Assembly (NCBI RefSeq): GCF_030403775.1
Contig: NZ_JAQMWQ010000011.1
Coordinates: 75,202 to 139,201 of the forward strand
DNA: 64,000 nt
Direction: 5' to 3'
From: Paenibacillus sp. BSR1-1
GTDB lineage: Bacteria > Bacillota > Bacilli > Bacillales > Cytobacillaceae
Below the pieces are notes generated by a model. It saw nothing but the letters and a program-made list of their open reading frames with translations. It had not been told where the DNA came from and made no database searches. The position numbers and the translations under genes are program-made. Below, piece after piece: positions 8,442-17,611 of the stretch (within the stretch, counting starts at the first letter, position 1; each line of letters opens with the position of its first letter).

Positions 8442-10196
8442 TTAGTCTATTGCTTTCCAAAACTCCCCAGCCACCACTTGATAGCCAGCAAGGCTTAGGT
8501 GAATGTTTAATGGATTTGTAATGTATTCTGCAAAATTGGCTACATTTATCACTTGTGCCGTTGGGACGAATGTATCGCCATGGGCTGAAGCCTGTGCTTG
8601 TATTTGGCCATTAAACGCTGTTAATAATTGATTTAATTGTGCAATTTTAGTTGGGTCCGTTTCATATGGGAATGGGTTATAGTAGCCCATTACATAAACT
8701 TTTACATTTGGATTCAGTTGATCAATTGTGCCTAGAATGGCGTTTATCTTAGCAGCAACAGTTCCAATTGCCGCAGGCGCTTTTGTTGGGTCTGCCTGAA
8801 TGCCTGGAAGAGCTTTAAGCAGGTCATTCGCGCCAATATCAATTGTAACGTGTGTAGCTTCTTTTATTTCTTTTTGAACATCTGGATTACTTAATTGAGC
8901 GATCACATCATCAGTTGTATATCCTGAAACACCAAGGTTATTAAAATCAAGCAATTGATAAGCTTTTGCAAAGTTTTCTGCAATATAATTTGGATATCCC
9001 CAATCCGGATCCTTTCCGTCTACCACAGGTCGATCTACTCCCTGTGGAGTCATACCTGCCGCTAAGGAATCTCCTAAAGCAACATACTCAACTTGGATCC
9101 AGGCACCGTCTGCACCTAGTTTATAACCCTGAACCACCGTATTGGCAGCCATTAGACCCTTATTGTTGAAGAAATACCATTTCCCTTCAATTTCCTTCCA
9201 GCCTATAACCATCCCGCCATCACTCTTGAGGAAGTATTTCTGTCCAGAAAGGTCTAGCCAGCCCGTTTTCATGATTCCACTGACTTCGAAGTAATACCAA
9301 ATTCCTTTAACTTGGAACCAGCCGGTTCTCATTGAACCATCAGACATGAAGTAATACCAATCATTACCGGATAATAGCCAGCCGGTTTTCATCGCGCCCG
9401 ATTGTTCAAGGAAATATTTCTTGCCGCCGTATGTCAGCCAGCCCGTTTGCATGGCTCCCGATTTGTCTAGATAATACCACTTTGCATTATCATTGACCCA
9501 TCCGGTTTTCATTGCACCAGATTTATCGAAATAATACCACTGGCCCTTATAAGCAAGCCATCCTGTCTTCATTACCCCAGAGTCATCAAAATAGTACCAC
9601 TTGCTATTTAAGTTCTGCCAGCCTTTTTGGGCAACTCCTTTAACATAGTAGTACCATTTACCGCCTGATAGCACCCAGCCATCTGTATTCATTGAAAAAC
9701 CATTTGCTTTTGCAATTGCGTCAAAGCTGCTGCTTGAGTAAGTAATGATTACCGGAGTGTACAATTGGACTTGGTCAAACAACGAACGGATCTCGGTATT
9801 ATGCATGCGCACGCAGCCCGAGCTTACGTATTTACCAATTGAGCTTTCATTAGCATTTCCATGAATCCCATACGTTGTACCATATGTTCCCCTTGCCTCT
9901 AGCCCCATCCAACGGTCACCTAACGGATTGCGCGGGTCGCCCCCAGGAATATTTTTTGTATAGTAGGGACGATTTTTAATCTTATTTACAATCCTAAATG
10001 TGCCCTCAGGAGTTAAATCTCTTGATCTCCCTGTTGCAACACTATAGGTTTTGACTAACTTGCCAGCATTATAAAATGCTAGAGTGTTAGTCTTTTTGTT
10101 AATAATGATCAACTGAGAACTTGCTGCGTCTGCTTGGCCATTAAATAACAAGATACTTAGTAGGAACACAAAAACAATCGATAGTTTTTTTATCAT
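8442..10196 (-). CDS. Secreted L,D-transpeptidase with cell-wall-binding repeats and an SGNH hydrolase domain
   Basis: A 584-residue three-part exported protein. A signal peptide (MIKKLSIVFVFLLSILLFNG, cut near ADAA) leads to a YkuD-type L,D-transpeptidase with the active-site pattern HGNANESSIGKYVSSGCVRM. About nine 20-residue cell-wall-binding repeats of the GW..WYYF..SGAMKT type follow. The last 210 residues form an SGNH/GDSL hydrolase: ALGDSLAAG, IGAND and HLSLAGY. The aspartate usually three residues before the catalytic histidine is leucine here. The parts suggest cross-linking and de-esterifying the wall from an anchored position. The start is ATG at 10196 after GGGGAGAG; the longer frame from 10259 has no SD. 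Confidence 0.9.
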   Translation of the reverse strand: MIKKLSIVFVFLLSILLFNGQADAASSQLIIINKKTNTLAFYNAGKLVKTYSVATGRSRDLTPEGTFRIVNKIKNRPYYTKNIPGGDPRNPLGDRWMGLEARGTYGTTYGIHGNANESSIGKYVSSGCVRMHNTEIRSLFDQVQLYTPVIITYSSSSFDAIAKANGFSMNTDGWVLSGGKWYYYVKGVAQKGWQNLNSKWYYFDDSGVMKTGWLAYKGQWYYFDKSGAMKTGWVNDNAKWYYLDKSGAMQTGWLTYGGKKYFLEQSGAMKTGWLLSGNDWYYFMSDGSMRTGWFQVKGIWYYFEVSGIMKTGWLDLSGQKYFLKSDGGMVIGWKEIEGKWYFFNNKGLMAANTVVQGYKLGADGAWIQVEYVALGDSLAAGMTPQGVDRPVVDGKDPDWGYPNYIAENFAKAYQLLDFNNLGVSGYTTDDVIAQLSNPDVQKEIKEATHVTIDIGANDLLKALPGIQADPTKAPAAIGTVAAKINAILGTIDQLNPNVKVYVMGYYNPFPYETDPTKIAQLNQLLTAFNGQIQAQASAHGDTFVPTAQVINVANFAEYITNPLNIHLSLAGYQVVAGEFWKAID

Positions 10197-10475
10197 ATTT
10201 CTCTCCCCATTTATGTAATTATTATTAAAATAACATGTCAAACGAGAGATTTTTGTCACAATTTGGTGAGAAACTTGTAATATTTTAGTAATTTTTCTAA
10301 ATAGTTAGAATAATAGTCTTTTAATCTCTCGACAATACCTTTTAAAAAATAGTCACCATCTAACTCTTCAAACTATGTCTATTTACGTTAAAAAATATGT
10401 TGTATGGTATTTATTTACACCTATCTTTTACCATGATAAAGTTACATATTATTTAGTGCTAAAGGAGGATGTCCT

Positions 10476-11813
10476 TTGAAAAAGAGAAAACCCCATTTGG
10501 TTTTAAGTAGTTTCTTATCTATGACATTAGTATTCCCTCTATTTGCGCCCGCTGCGTCTGCGGCATCTAAGCTTGATGGGCTGAAGGAAAACCGCCCTCT
10601 GTCTTCCATCCTTAAAGAACGATCTGCCAAACATCGTCTAGAAAAAGTAACCACATCCTTGATTCCGCCTATCATAGGGGGACCGCTGCCAATCGCTCCT
10701 GTTCCAACAGACCCAATCCAAGAAAATGATGTATTTAAAATGTTCTCCGTCAGTAATAGTGCCATTTCCCCAGATGGTGATGGCAGAGGGGACACAGCAG
10801 TCATAACGTATGAGAATAAAATGGACCGCAACTTTACCACTATCTACGTTTTTAATTTATCCAATCCTGCTTCTGGCCTCGATGAATTCGGCATGCTCGG
10901 GGATGTTTATTATTCAGATGAAGATGGAGATGGAGATGGGTCTGATCCAGCTGGCATTCATACAAGTGTATTTAATGGGCAATATTTTGATTACCATCCG
11001 GATATTTACGAAAAGCGAACATTGCCCGATGGACTTTATGCATTCAGAATCGAGTCCCTTAAGGATGATGGGGGCGATGACTCCGCCAACGGAGTGAATC
11101 TCTACCCAATTTTTGTGAAAAGGACAAAACCTGTCATTAACATCGAGAGCCAGCATGCTGCCACAGGCGCAGCCTATAATTTAACGGGTACAGTTACTGA
11201 TAAATTTATAGATTATAAGTCCTTAGCTAATCAATATGGAGTACCTTATGATGTAAATAAATATTTAAAATTGTCTTATGTCATAAAGAAGAAAAACGGA
11301 AATATCTACGATTCCAATTCTGTTAGTTTAAAAGACGATGGAAATTTCTCAATTCCATTAACGAATTTAGAAAAAGACGATTATACGGTTTCTCTCACTG
11401 CCCAAGACATTGCACAAAATTCCACAACAAAAGATCAAATCACGCTGACTGTAAAACTGGGATGGGATTTAGTTGATGGGAAATGGTCTTATTATCTGCC
11501 TTCAGGGGGAAAAGTAACGGGATGGAGTAAAATTAATGGCCCATGGTACTATTTCAATTCAAATGGAGAAATGCAAACAGGCTGGATCAAATTAGGGGAT
11601 ACCTGGTATTACCTGACTGGAAGCGGAGCGATGAAAACGGGCTGGCTGAAATGGGGCAGCAATTGGTATTTCTTAGCGGCTAACGGCGTAATGCAAACGG
11701 GCTGGGTCTATACAGGCGGCAAATGGTATTACCTCTATCCAAACGGGGCAATGGCTTATAATACATGGATTGGAAAATACAGACTAGGACCGGATGGTGC
11801 CTGGAGAAAATAA
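10476..11813 (+). CDS. Secreted protein with C-terminal cell-wall-binding repeats
   Basis: A 445-residue exported protein with a signal peptide ending in APAASAA. The middle contains an acidic Asp-rich stretch (SDEDGDGDGSDP, a possible calcium loop) and folds that look like FlgD-type and Ig-like strands (PDGLYAFRIES; LTGTVTD). Five cell-wall-binding repeats and a closing GKYRLGPDGAWRK cap form the C-terminus. The same repeats and cap occur in the divergent neighbour, so both probably bind the same wall polymer. I cannot name a catalytic domain. TTG at 10476 is the start, seven bases after AAAGGAGG. Confidence 0.82.
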   Translation: MKKRKPHLVLSSFLSMTLVFPLFAPAASAASKLDGLKENRPLSSILKERSAKHRLEKVTTSLIPPIIGGPLPIAPVPTDPIQENDVFKMFSVSNSAISPDGDGRGDTAVITYENKMDRNFTTIYVFNLSNPASGLDEFGMLGDVYYSDEDGDGDGSDPAGIHTSVFNGQYFDYHPDIYEKRTLPDGLYAFRIESLKDDGGDDSANGVNLYPIFVKRTKPVINIESQHAATGAAYNLTGTVTDKFIDYKSLANQYGVPYDVNKYLKLSYVIKKKNGNIYDSNSVSLKDDGNFSIPLTNLEKDDYTVSLTAQDIAQNSTTKDQITLTVKLGWDLVDGKWSYYLPSGGKVTGWSKINGPWYYFNSNGEMQTGWIKLGDTWYYLTGSGAMKTGWLKWGSNWYFLAANGVMQTGWVYTGGKWYYLYPNGAMAYNTWIGKYRLGPDGAWRK

Positions 11814-11825
11814 TAAATAAACTAA

Positions 11826-11853
11826 CAAAGGCTGTCGAAACTGACAGCCTTTG
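11826..11853. terminator. Terminator between convergent genes
   Basis: An 11-base stem, CAAAGGCTGTC paired with GACAGCCTTTG, with a six-base loop. It lies between two convergent stops 40 bases apart and probably serves both. Confidence 0.8.
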
Positions 11854-11855
11854 CT

Positions 11856-13487
11856 TTATAGATTTCCTTCTACCCATAATGGAATGTATACCCTAAAGGT
11901 TGTTCCTTCCCCTTTTTCACTTTCCACTTCAATTTTGCCTTTCATTCTTTCCACGATTTGATAACAAACCATTAGCCCGATACCCGTTCCTTTTTCCTTT
12001 AATGAATAAAAAGCCGTCCCTAGTCGTTCCATTTCCTCAGCTGACATTCCAATACCGGTATCTTTTATTTCTATCAATCCATAGGTTTTAAAACTCTTAA
12101 CGTTAATGGATAAGGTACCGCCTGATCGCATGGCTTCAATACCATTCTTGACAATATTAATGACCACTTGCTTTAATTCACTTTTATTACCTCTAACAAG
12201 CACTGCTTCATCCAAATTGGTTTTCAAAGAAATGTTTTTCGACATAAAGGCAAAGGTGTTCATTAAATCAGATACTTTTATGACCACATCCGTTATATTT
12301 ACCATCTCAATATGATCGAGATCCGGTTTTGCAAGCGACAAATATTCATTAATAATTTTCTCAGCCCTGTTTATCTCATCAAGCATTAATTGAATATAAG
12401 ACAATTCAGCTTCACTCAATTTTTCATGTGATAAAAAAATTTGCAAAAAACCTCTCACAACCGTCATAGGATTACGGATTTCATGAGCAACTGAGGCCGC
12501 AAGCTGCCCAATTGCATTCATTTTTTCAGCCCGCTGTAATTCCTTTTGGATTTTTGTTTTAGCAATAATTTTTTCCATTTCACTTATGGCTTCTTCTACA
12601 CGATGGACATTGCCGATATTTTCCGGTATTGAGCCAAATTCTCTATAAGTATCTGAAAGCCGTTCAAACAGTTCCGTCAACTGTGCGGTCATATGGTTAA
12701 AGTTTTTTCCTAATTTCCCCATGTCAGACTGATTTGATATCCCAACCTTAACATCAAAATTACCTGAACTCACTGCATCGATTCCGGAAATGATTTCATG
12801 TACGGGCTTCAAAACTTTGCTTAGCCCCCATCTCAATATAAAATAAATCAACATTGTGATAATTAACAGTGAAGATAATAAATACAACCCGATTTTCCTT
12901 TTAAAGTGGTCGATGGTCGAAGCATCAACATCTACTGCTAATACTGCAATCACTTTCCCATCGTTATCTAAAATAGGCTGGAAGGCAGTAATCCATCCAC
13001 CATAACGATCATGATAATGACCGCTGCTTGTTACCTTTTTTTCGGAAATGGCAAGTTTAAAGGCCATAAGAAATTCTTTGCCTGCTTTATACTTGCTAAA
13101 GCTGTTAATCTCAGAGGTTTGATCTGCTTTTGAAACTGCTAAAAATTCCAATTCATTCCCTTTTTCTATCTTTGCTTCCATGATATATCCTTCTAGATAT
13201 TTAGCGTTTCTTGTTTGAATCAAGCCGACTGAGTAATTCAACCTTTGTATAGATGGAGCTTTAGGATCTTGGGAGTCAATTGCTTTTTCCACTTCCTCAG
13301 CTGGGATCGTGACACCCCAAAGACTGGCAACGCCTCTGGCCCGATCTGTTAACTGATTCGTTAGCTGCTTCGATTCATAAAAGAATGTAAACCCCGCCGT
13401 CGATACAACTGCCACAAAGGTGATAAGAAAAGAAAGTAATAGAATTTTTCTATAAAATGGTAAGTCATTCACATGCTTTTTGCACAT
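11856..13487 (-). CDS. Membrane sensor histidine kinase, sporulation-kinase type
   Basis: A two-component sensor of about 543 residues. It has a membrane helix near residue 20, an extracellular domain of about 160 residues (dCache-like; DGKVIAVLAVDVD near its end), a second helix, a HAMP linker, a HisKA domain with VAHEIRNPMTVVRGF, and an HATPase domain with KNGIEAM, DTGIGM and GTGIGL. The HEIRNPMT-VRGF block is typical of Bacillus sporulation kinases such as KinB. No response regulator lies beside it, as expected for a kinase feeding the Spo0F phosphorelay, but that is inference. Start ATG at 13487 has AAAGGA nine bases upstream; the frame from 13514 lacks one. Confidence 0.85.
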   Translation of the reverse strand: MCKKHVNDLPFYRKILLLSFLITFVAVVSTAGFTFFYESKQLTNQLTDRARGVASLWGVTIPAEEVEKAIDSQDPKAPSIQRLNYSVGLIQTRNAKYLEGYIMEAKIEKGNELEFLAVSKADQTSEINSFSKYKAGKEFLMAFKLAISEKKVTSSGHYHDRYGGWITAFQPILDNDGKVIAVLAVDVDASTIDHFKRKIGLYLLSSLLIITMLIYFILRWGLSKVLKPVHEIISGIDAVSSGNFDVKVGISNQSDMGKLGKNFNHMTAQLTELFERLSDTYREFGSIPENIGNVHRVEEAISEMEKIIAKTKIQKELQRAEKMNAIGQLAASVAHEIRNPMTVVRGFLQIFLSHEKLSEAELSYIQLMLDEINRAEKIINEYLSLAKPDLDHIEMVNITDVVIKVSDLMNTFAFMSKNISLKTNLDEAVLVRGNKSELKQVVINIVKNGIEAMRSGGTLSINVKSFKTYGLIEIKDTGIGMSAEEMERLGTAFYSLKEKGTGIGLMVCYQIVERMKGKIEVESEKGEGTTFRVYIPLWVEGNL

Positions 13488-13640
13488 AGATAATAGTCCT
13501 TTCAGAAGCTTCATAAGGTGAAAATTCGACAGCCCTGAAGGAGAATCCTTTTGTTAACAATTGACATTAAACAAATTTTTAATAAATTAACTCCTGTTTG
13601 TTGGAACAATGAAAAGACTATGGTCTGGCCCAACTAGGGC

Positions 13641-14690
13641 TTACTGTTTCGCTTCCCAACGTGAAATTTCCTCCCGAACTTGCGGCGCCACCTCTGTCCC
13701 AAGAAGCTCAATAGCTTTCATAACATCTTCATGCGGCATGGACCCTACCGGTACGTGAAGCATAAAACGAGTAATTCCTACGTTCTTGCGTAGGTGAATA
13801 ATTTTCTCTGCCACTGTCTTTGAATCCCCAACGTATAGCGCTCCTTCAAAGCTTCGTGCTGCATCAAAGCTTGCACGGCTGTAATGACCCCAGCCGCGCT
13901 CCCGTCCAAGCACGTTCATGACCTGCTGGGTAGGAGGGAAAAATTTGTCCGCTGCTGTTTCGGTATCCTCAGCAACGAAACCATGTGAATGTGACGCAAC
14001 CGGCAGCTTAGATACATCGTGTCCGGCTTGCGCTGCCGCTCGCTTATAAAGCTTAACGAGGGGTGCAAATTGCATTGGACTGCCTCCAATAATGGCTAAA
14101 ACAAGCGGCAGTCCAAGCATTCCTGCCCGAATGACAGATTGGGTATTGCCGCCGCTTCCAATCCAAACAGGAAGGGGATTTTGTACTGGTCTTGGATACA
14201 CTCCCAGATTGTTAATCGCCGGGCGGTGTCCGCCTCTCCAAGTTACTTTTTCAGATTCCTGAATTTTCAACAATAACTCCAGCTTCTCTTCAAACAGTTC
14301 ATCGTAATCTTGCAAATCATAACCAAACAATGGAAAGGATTCGATAAATGACCCGCGCCCCGCCATAATTTCTGCCCTGCCGTTTGAAATAGCGTCCAGA
14401 GTAGAAAAATCCTGGAAAACACGGACTGGGTCTGCCGAAGATAGCACTGTTACCGCACTTGTCAGCCTAATCCTTTTTGTCTGTGATGCCGCTCCTGCAA
14501 GCACCACTGCCGGAGAAGAAGCCGCGAAATCTTCGCGATGGTGTTCACCAACACCAAAAACATCCAACCCTACCTGATCAGCAAGGACAATTTCCTCCAC
14601 CACTTCCCGGATTCGCTGAGCATGACTAATCACTTCGCCAGTCTTTACATCCGGCGTTGTTTCTACAAAGGTACTTATACCTATCTCCAC
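13641..14690 (-). CDS. LLM-class flavin-dependent oxidoreductase
   Basis: A cytosolic luciferase-like monooxygenase (bacterial luciferase alpha family, 349 residues). Diagnostic stretches are GVGEHHREDFAASSP near residue 50, the TSAVTVLSSADP strand and PVWIGSGGNTQS in the middle. Members use reduced flavin; the substrate is unknown. The open frame runs to TTG at 14705, but GGAGG lies between it and GTG at 14690, which is eight bases away and gives the start EIGISTFVETTPD. No clear operon partner. Confidence 0.85.
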   Translation of the reverse strand: MEIGISTFVETTPDVKTGEVISHAQRIREVVEEIVLADQVGLDVFGVGEHHREDFAASSPAVVLAGAASQTKRIRLTSAVTVLSSADPVRVFQDFSTLDAISNGRAEIMAGRGSFIESFPLFGYDLQDYDELFEEKLELLLKIQESEKVTWRGGHRPAINNLGVYPRPVQNPLPVWIGSGGNTQSVIRAGMLGLPLVLAIIGGSPMQFAPLVKLYKRAAAQAGHDVSKLPVASHSHGFVAEDTETAADKFFPPTQQVMNVLGRERGWGHYSRASFDAARSFEGALYVGDSKTVAEKIIHLRKNVGITRFMLHVPVGSMPHEDVMKAIELLGTEVAPQVREEISRWEAKQ

Positions 14691-14789
14691 TGAATATTCC
14701 TCCAATTTCCATCAAAAAATAATATCTTTATTTTGAGACTTTCCACCGCTAAATTCAAGTTTCTTGAATGACCCGCCGCAAATATAAAA

Positions 14790-14821
14790 AAGGAGTACCC
14801 TAAATCTGGATGGTACTCCTT
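14790..14821 (-). terminator. Terminator of the amine oxidase gene
   Basis: A ten-base stem, AAGGAGTACC with GGTACTCCTT, and a T-rich run after it on the minus strand. Confidence 0.85.
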
Positions 14822-14828
14822 CCCTATA

Positions 14829-16379
14829 TTACTCCTTATTAAAGATATCACTAATGACTTCTCGCGCTGCCCTTTCCCCTGTCTCAACTGCTCCGTTTAA
14901 ATAACCAGCATAATGAATGGATGTGTGCTCTCCAGCAAAGAATATATTGCCTTCACGTTCCCCTATAATGCCGGCAAACTTCGTATATTGGCCAACCTTC
15001 CAATACGAATAAGAACCCTTGGTCCATTGATTGCTAAGCCAGTGATCAACAGTCGCTAAGCCATTCCAATTGCTGACACTTCCCGGCAAAACAAGGTTTA
15101 ACTTGTCCAAAAATTGCTTCGTAGTCTCATTTATTTCCGCCTCAGTTAAAGCAAACTGCTTGGCCGCTGTTTCACCGCCTGTAAAATTAACCAATATGCC
15201 GGAATTACCTTGCTGTGCCCTGGTTGACTCAAACGTCTGCTGATAGCCAGTATCCGTAAAAGTCTCACCATTATTGCCGATATCATTCCAGAACCGTTCG
15301 ACAAATTGCACATGGAGCTTCGTGTTGACTCCCATTCCAAGCTCGTCAATTGCTAGTTTTTTTAACTTTCGAAAACTGGCATTCTCAAAATCTATTGTTT
15401 TTAAAATTTTAAAAGGAATAGCTAGAATCACTTTATCCGCCACAACCTCCCATTCCTTTTCGCCATTTCGAAAAACAAGCTTGATTTCATTTTCAGCAAA
15501 TTGTTCAATCTTTACCAGCTGGGAATGAAATTGAATTTGCCCATCATCTAAACTTTTTGCGAGCATTGCGGGGAGCTGATCATTACCACCCCTAATATGA
15601 AAGCATTCATCAGAGTCGCCATACATTTGAAATTGATCTTTTTGAGAAAATCCTAGTAAATATAGAAGATTTAATGCGCTCTGCGAATTAGCATCCGCCC
15701 CAAATTCAAGGGTATAGGCAACCTCTAGTAATTTCCCAAATTTCGATTCAATTCCGCCAGGGACAATTTCATTGATATAATCGACAATTGTCATTTGGTC
15801 CAGTTCATATCCACGTTCTGTAAAATGATTATAAAGGGTCGTTTCACCTACTTCATCTAGATCCCTTTTCAATTTTGGCAAGATGCTCGTAAAGTCATTT
15901 GTAACTTCTTGAAAAGAATAAGAGGATTGGTCAAAGAAGTAAAAGGGTTTCGTGCCCATGGATTCTGACTTGATTAAATGATCTAATTCCAAGCCAAATT
16001 CCTTTGCCAGCTCTTGAATCTCCTTATGACCCGTATCGATTAATTCTCCGCCCCGTTCGACAATTTGCCCGTCCTTAAAGAAGCCCCTTCTCGTCCAACA
16101 TCGTCCCCCAACCCTGTCTGTTGCTTCATAAACAGTTGATAGGATCCCTTCCTGCTTTAGCCGATAGGCGGCTGTGAGGCCCGCCAATCCAGCCCCGACA
16201 ATAACGATTTTCGGATTATTTTTTCCATTATGGTTATATTTAATAGCCTGCTTCTTTTGTGTTTCTGGAGCAGCTTTTTGTGATGTGATAGCTTGTCCAG
16301 TGCTTGTTTGTTTTCCCAGTTCAGCACTAGCCAGCGCAAAGGATTTCTGCAGGATACTTGCTAATGGTGTTCGTGCCAA
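14829..16379 (-). CDS. Flavin monoamine oxidase family protein
   Basis: A FAD-dependent amine oxidase (516 residues). The dinucleotide-binding motif KIVIVGAGLAGLTAAYRL lies near residue 55, followed by YEATDRVGGRCWTRR, and FFAGEHTSIHYAGYLNGAVE near the C-terminus closes the FAD site. About 50 residues precede the FAD motif, as in Bacillus homologues that begin ARTPL-S-LQKSF. TTG at 16379 is preferred because GGGAGGG lies seven bases upstream; longer starts at 16403 or 16454 have no SD. The substrate amine is not predictable. A perfect palindrome lies 35 bases upstream of the start. Confidence 0.88.
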   Translation of the reverse strand: MARTPLASILQKSFALASAELGKQTSTGQAITSQKAAPETQKKQAIKYNHNGKNNPKIVIVGAGLAGLTAAYRLKQEGILSTVYEATDRVGGRCWTRRGFFKDGQIVERGGELIDTGHKEIQELAKEFGLELDHLIKSESMGTKPFYFFDQSSYSFQEVTNDFTSILPKLKRDLDEVGETTLYNHFTERGYELDQMTIVDYINEIVPGGIESKFGKLLEVAYTLEFGADANSQSALNLLYLLGFSQKDQFQMYGDSDECFHIRGGNDQLPAMLAKSLDDGQIQFHSQLVKIEQFAENEIKLVFRNGEKEWEVVADKVILAIPFKILKTIDFENASFRKLKKLAIDELGMGVNTKLHVQFVERFWNDIGNNGETFTDTGYQQTFESTRAQQGNSGILVNFTGGETAAKQFALTEAEINETTKQFLDKLNLVLPGSVSNWNGLATVDHWLSNQWTKGSYSYWKVGQYTKFAGIIGEREGNIFFAGEHTSIHYAGYLNGAVETGERAAREVISDIFNKE

Positions 16380-16413
16380 AAACCTACCCTCCCAATGCAA
16401 CATTGATCGATAA

Positions 16414-16429
16414 ACTATCGTACGATAGT
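16414..16429. promoter_or_regulatory. 16-base perfect palindrome, possible operator
   Basis: ACTATCGTACGATAGT is fully self-complementary and lies just upstream of the amine oxidase start, where a promoter would be. Its size and symmetry suit a dimeric repressor such as a TetR-type protein, but no such regulator gene is nearby. Confidence 0.5.
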
Positions 16430-16585
16430 AAATATCTATCCATAAAATATGCATGACCTTCTTTATTTGCTTTAGGCAGGAAATTGGTTTCTCATTTATT
16501 TTTCATAAATTAGTACAAAAAACGTTCACAAGTAACCTTTGCAACAAACCCGTAAATATCAAATAAAACAATGTGTAGAAATAGC

Positions 16586-16615
16586 AAAGGTGCCCTCTAG
16601 TCTTAGGGCACCTTT
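16586..16615 (-). terminator. Terminator of the LysE gene
   Basis: An 11-base stem, AAAGGTGCCCT with AGGGCACCTTT, directly after the minus-strand stop at 16617. Confidence 0.85.
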
Positions 16616-16616
16616 T

Positions 16617-17237
16617 TCACAGCAGGGAGGAGAACAGTTGAAATAACATATAAATAGCCATAACCCATATAATCAGGGCGGAAACTTGATTCATTTGTTT
16701 TAAGAGCTTCCCATTTCTATCAATTTGGCCCATTTTTCGACCTATGATTGCTAGGGAGAAGAACCAAAGCCAAGACACCAATATACAGGCTATAGCAAAT
16801 ATCCACTTTTCATATCCTGTATAAGCCACTGAGCTAGTTCCAATAACTCCAATAGTATCCATTATGGCATGAGGATTAAGTAAGGATACAGACGCAGCAA
16901 AGGTAACCTGATGACGTGCAGAAAAACGGCTTTGCTCTTGATCAATGCTAACATTGGATGTACTTTTCCACATGACCCATCCCATATAGGCTAAGAAAAG
17001 GAAGCCAATTAAAAATAGTAAAATCTTTAACCATTCAAAACTAAAAACAATAATGGATACACCGGCCACAGCCATATAAATCAGAATAGTATCACAAACC
17101 CCTGCTGTTAAGATGGCAGGTAAAGCATTAGTGAATTTTTTATGCGTCGCTCCTTGATTAAATACAAATACATTTTGGACACCTAAAGGTAAAATTAATC
17201 CAAATGCCAATATGATTCCATGAAAGAATGGTTCCAC
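16617..17237 (-). CDS. LysE/ArgO-family amino acid exporter
   Basis: A 206-residue inner-membrane protein with six hydrophobic segments. The N-terminal GLILPLGVQNVFVFNQGA and the internal SLLNPHAIMDTIGVIG are the paired conserved motifs of LysE and ArgO, which export lysine or arginine. GTG at 17237 is the start, seven bases after AGGAGG. The gene is divergent from a MocR-type regulator, so that protein probably controls it. Confidence 0.88.
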   Translation of the reverse strand: MEPFFHGIILAFGLILPLGVQNVFVFNQGATHKKFTNALPAILTAGVCDTILIYMAVAGVSIIVFSFEWLKILLFLIGFLFLAYMGWVMWKSTSNVSIDQEQSRFSARHQVTFAASVSLLNPHAIMDTIGVIGTSSVAYTGYEKWIFAIACILVSWLWFFSLAIIGRKMGQIDRNGKLLKQMNQVSALIIWVMAIYMLFQLFSSLL

Positions 17238-17371
17238 AATAATTCCTCCTATTCCTATTTAGAATAACGGAGGATGTTCTCGATGTCTCCAACCAATTGG
17301 ATGGGATTTAATCCAACCATTTGGTTATAATAAATATAGGCTGTGTTAAAGGTCATTGTTGATTTTTCAAA

Positions 17372-17567
17372 CTGTTGATTGGAGCGGAAGGCACGAAGAC
17401 TCCTCGAAAATGCTATCGCATTTCCTTCGTGCGTGGGCGGATTCGAGGATGTAAATCAATGTCCTGCGGGAGGACGGGGCAGGGGAGACCCCGCAGGCGC
17501 TTAAGCGCCGAGGAGGCTCGCCTGACCGCCCTAAGGTGCGCGAAGTGCCTGGAGCGCAAATCAACAG
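17372..17567. repeat. 196-bp dispersed repeat with CTGTTGATT ends, copy 1
   Basis: The element starts CTGTTGATTGGAGCGGAAGG and ends with AATCAACAG, a perfect nine-base terminal inverted repeat. It matches 55301-55495 in the opposite orientation. It is GC-rich with internal stem-loops (GACCCCGCAGGCGCTTAAGC). The short open frames over it are artefacts. It lies between the LysE exporter and its probable regulator, so it may affect their expression. Confidence 0.85.
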
Positions 17568-17611
17568 CCAAGTTTAAAACCGCCTAATAAAGAAAAAAAC
17601 GGTGATAGCCT

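Noticed and set aside
17367..17587. Open frames across the 17.4-kb repeat (65 and 70 residues), and similar ones at 55200-55531
   Set aside because: They lie inside the non-coding repeat on both strands and have no SD or family.
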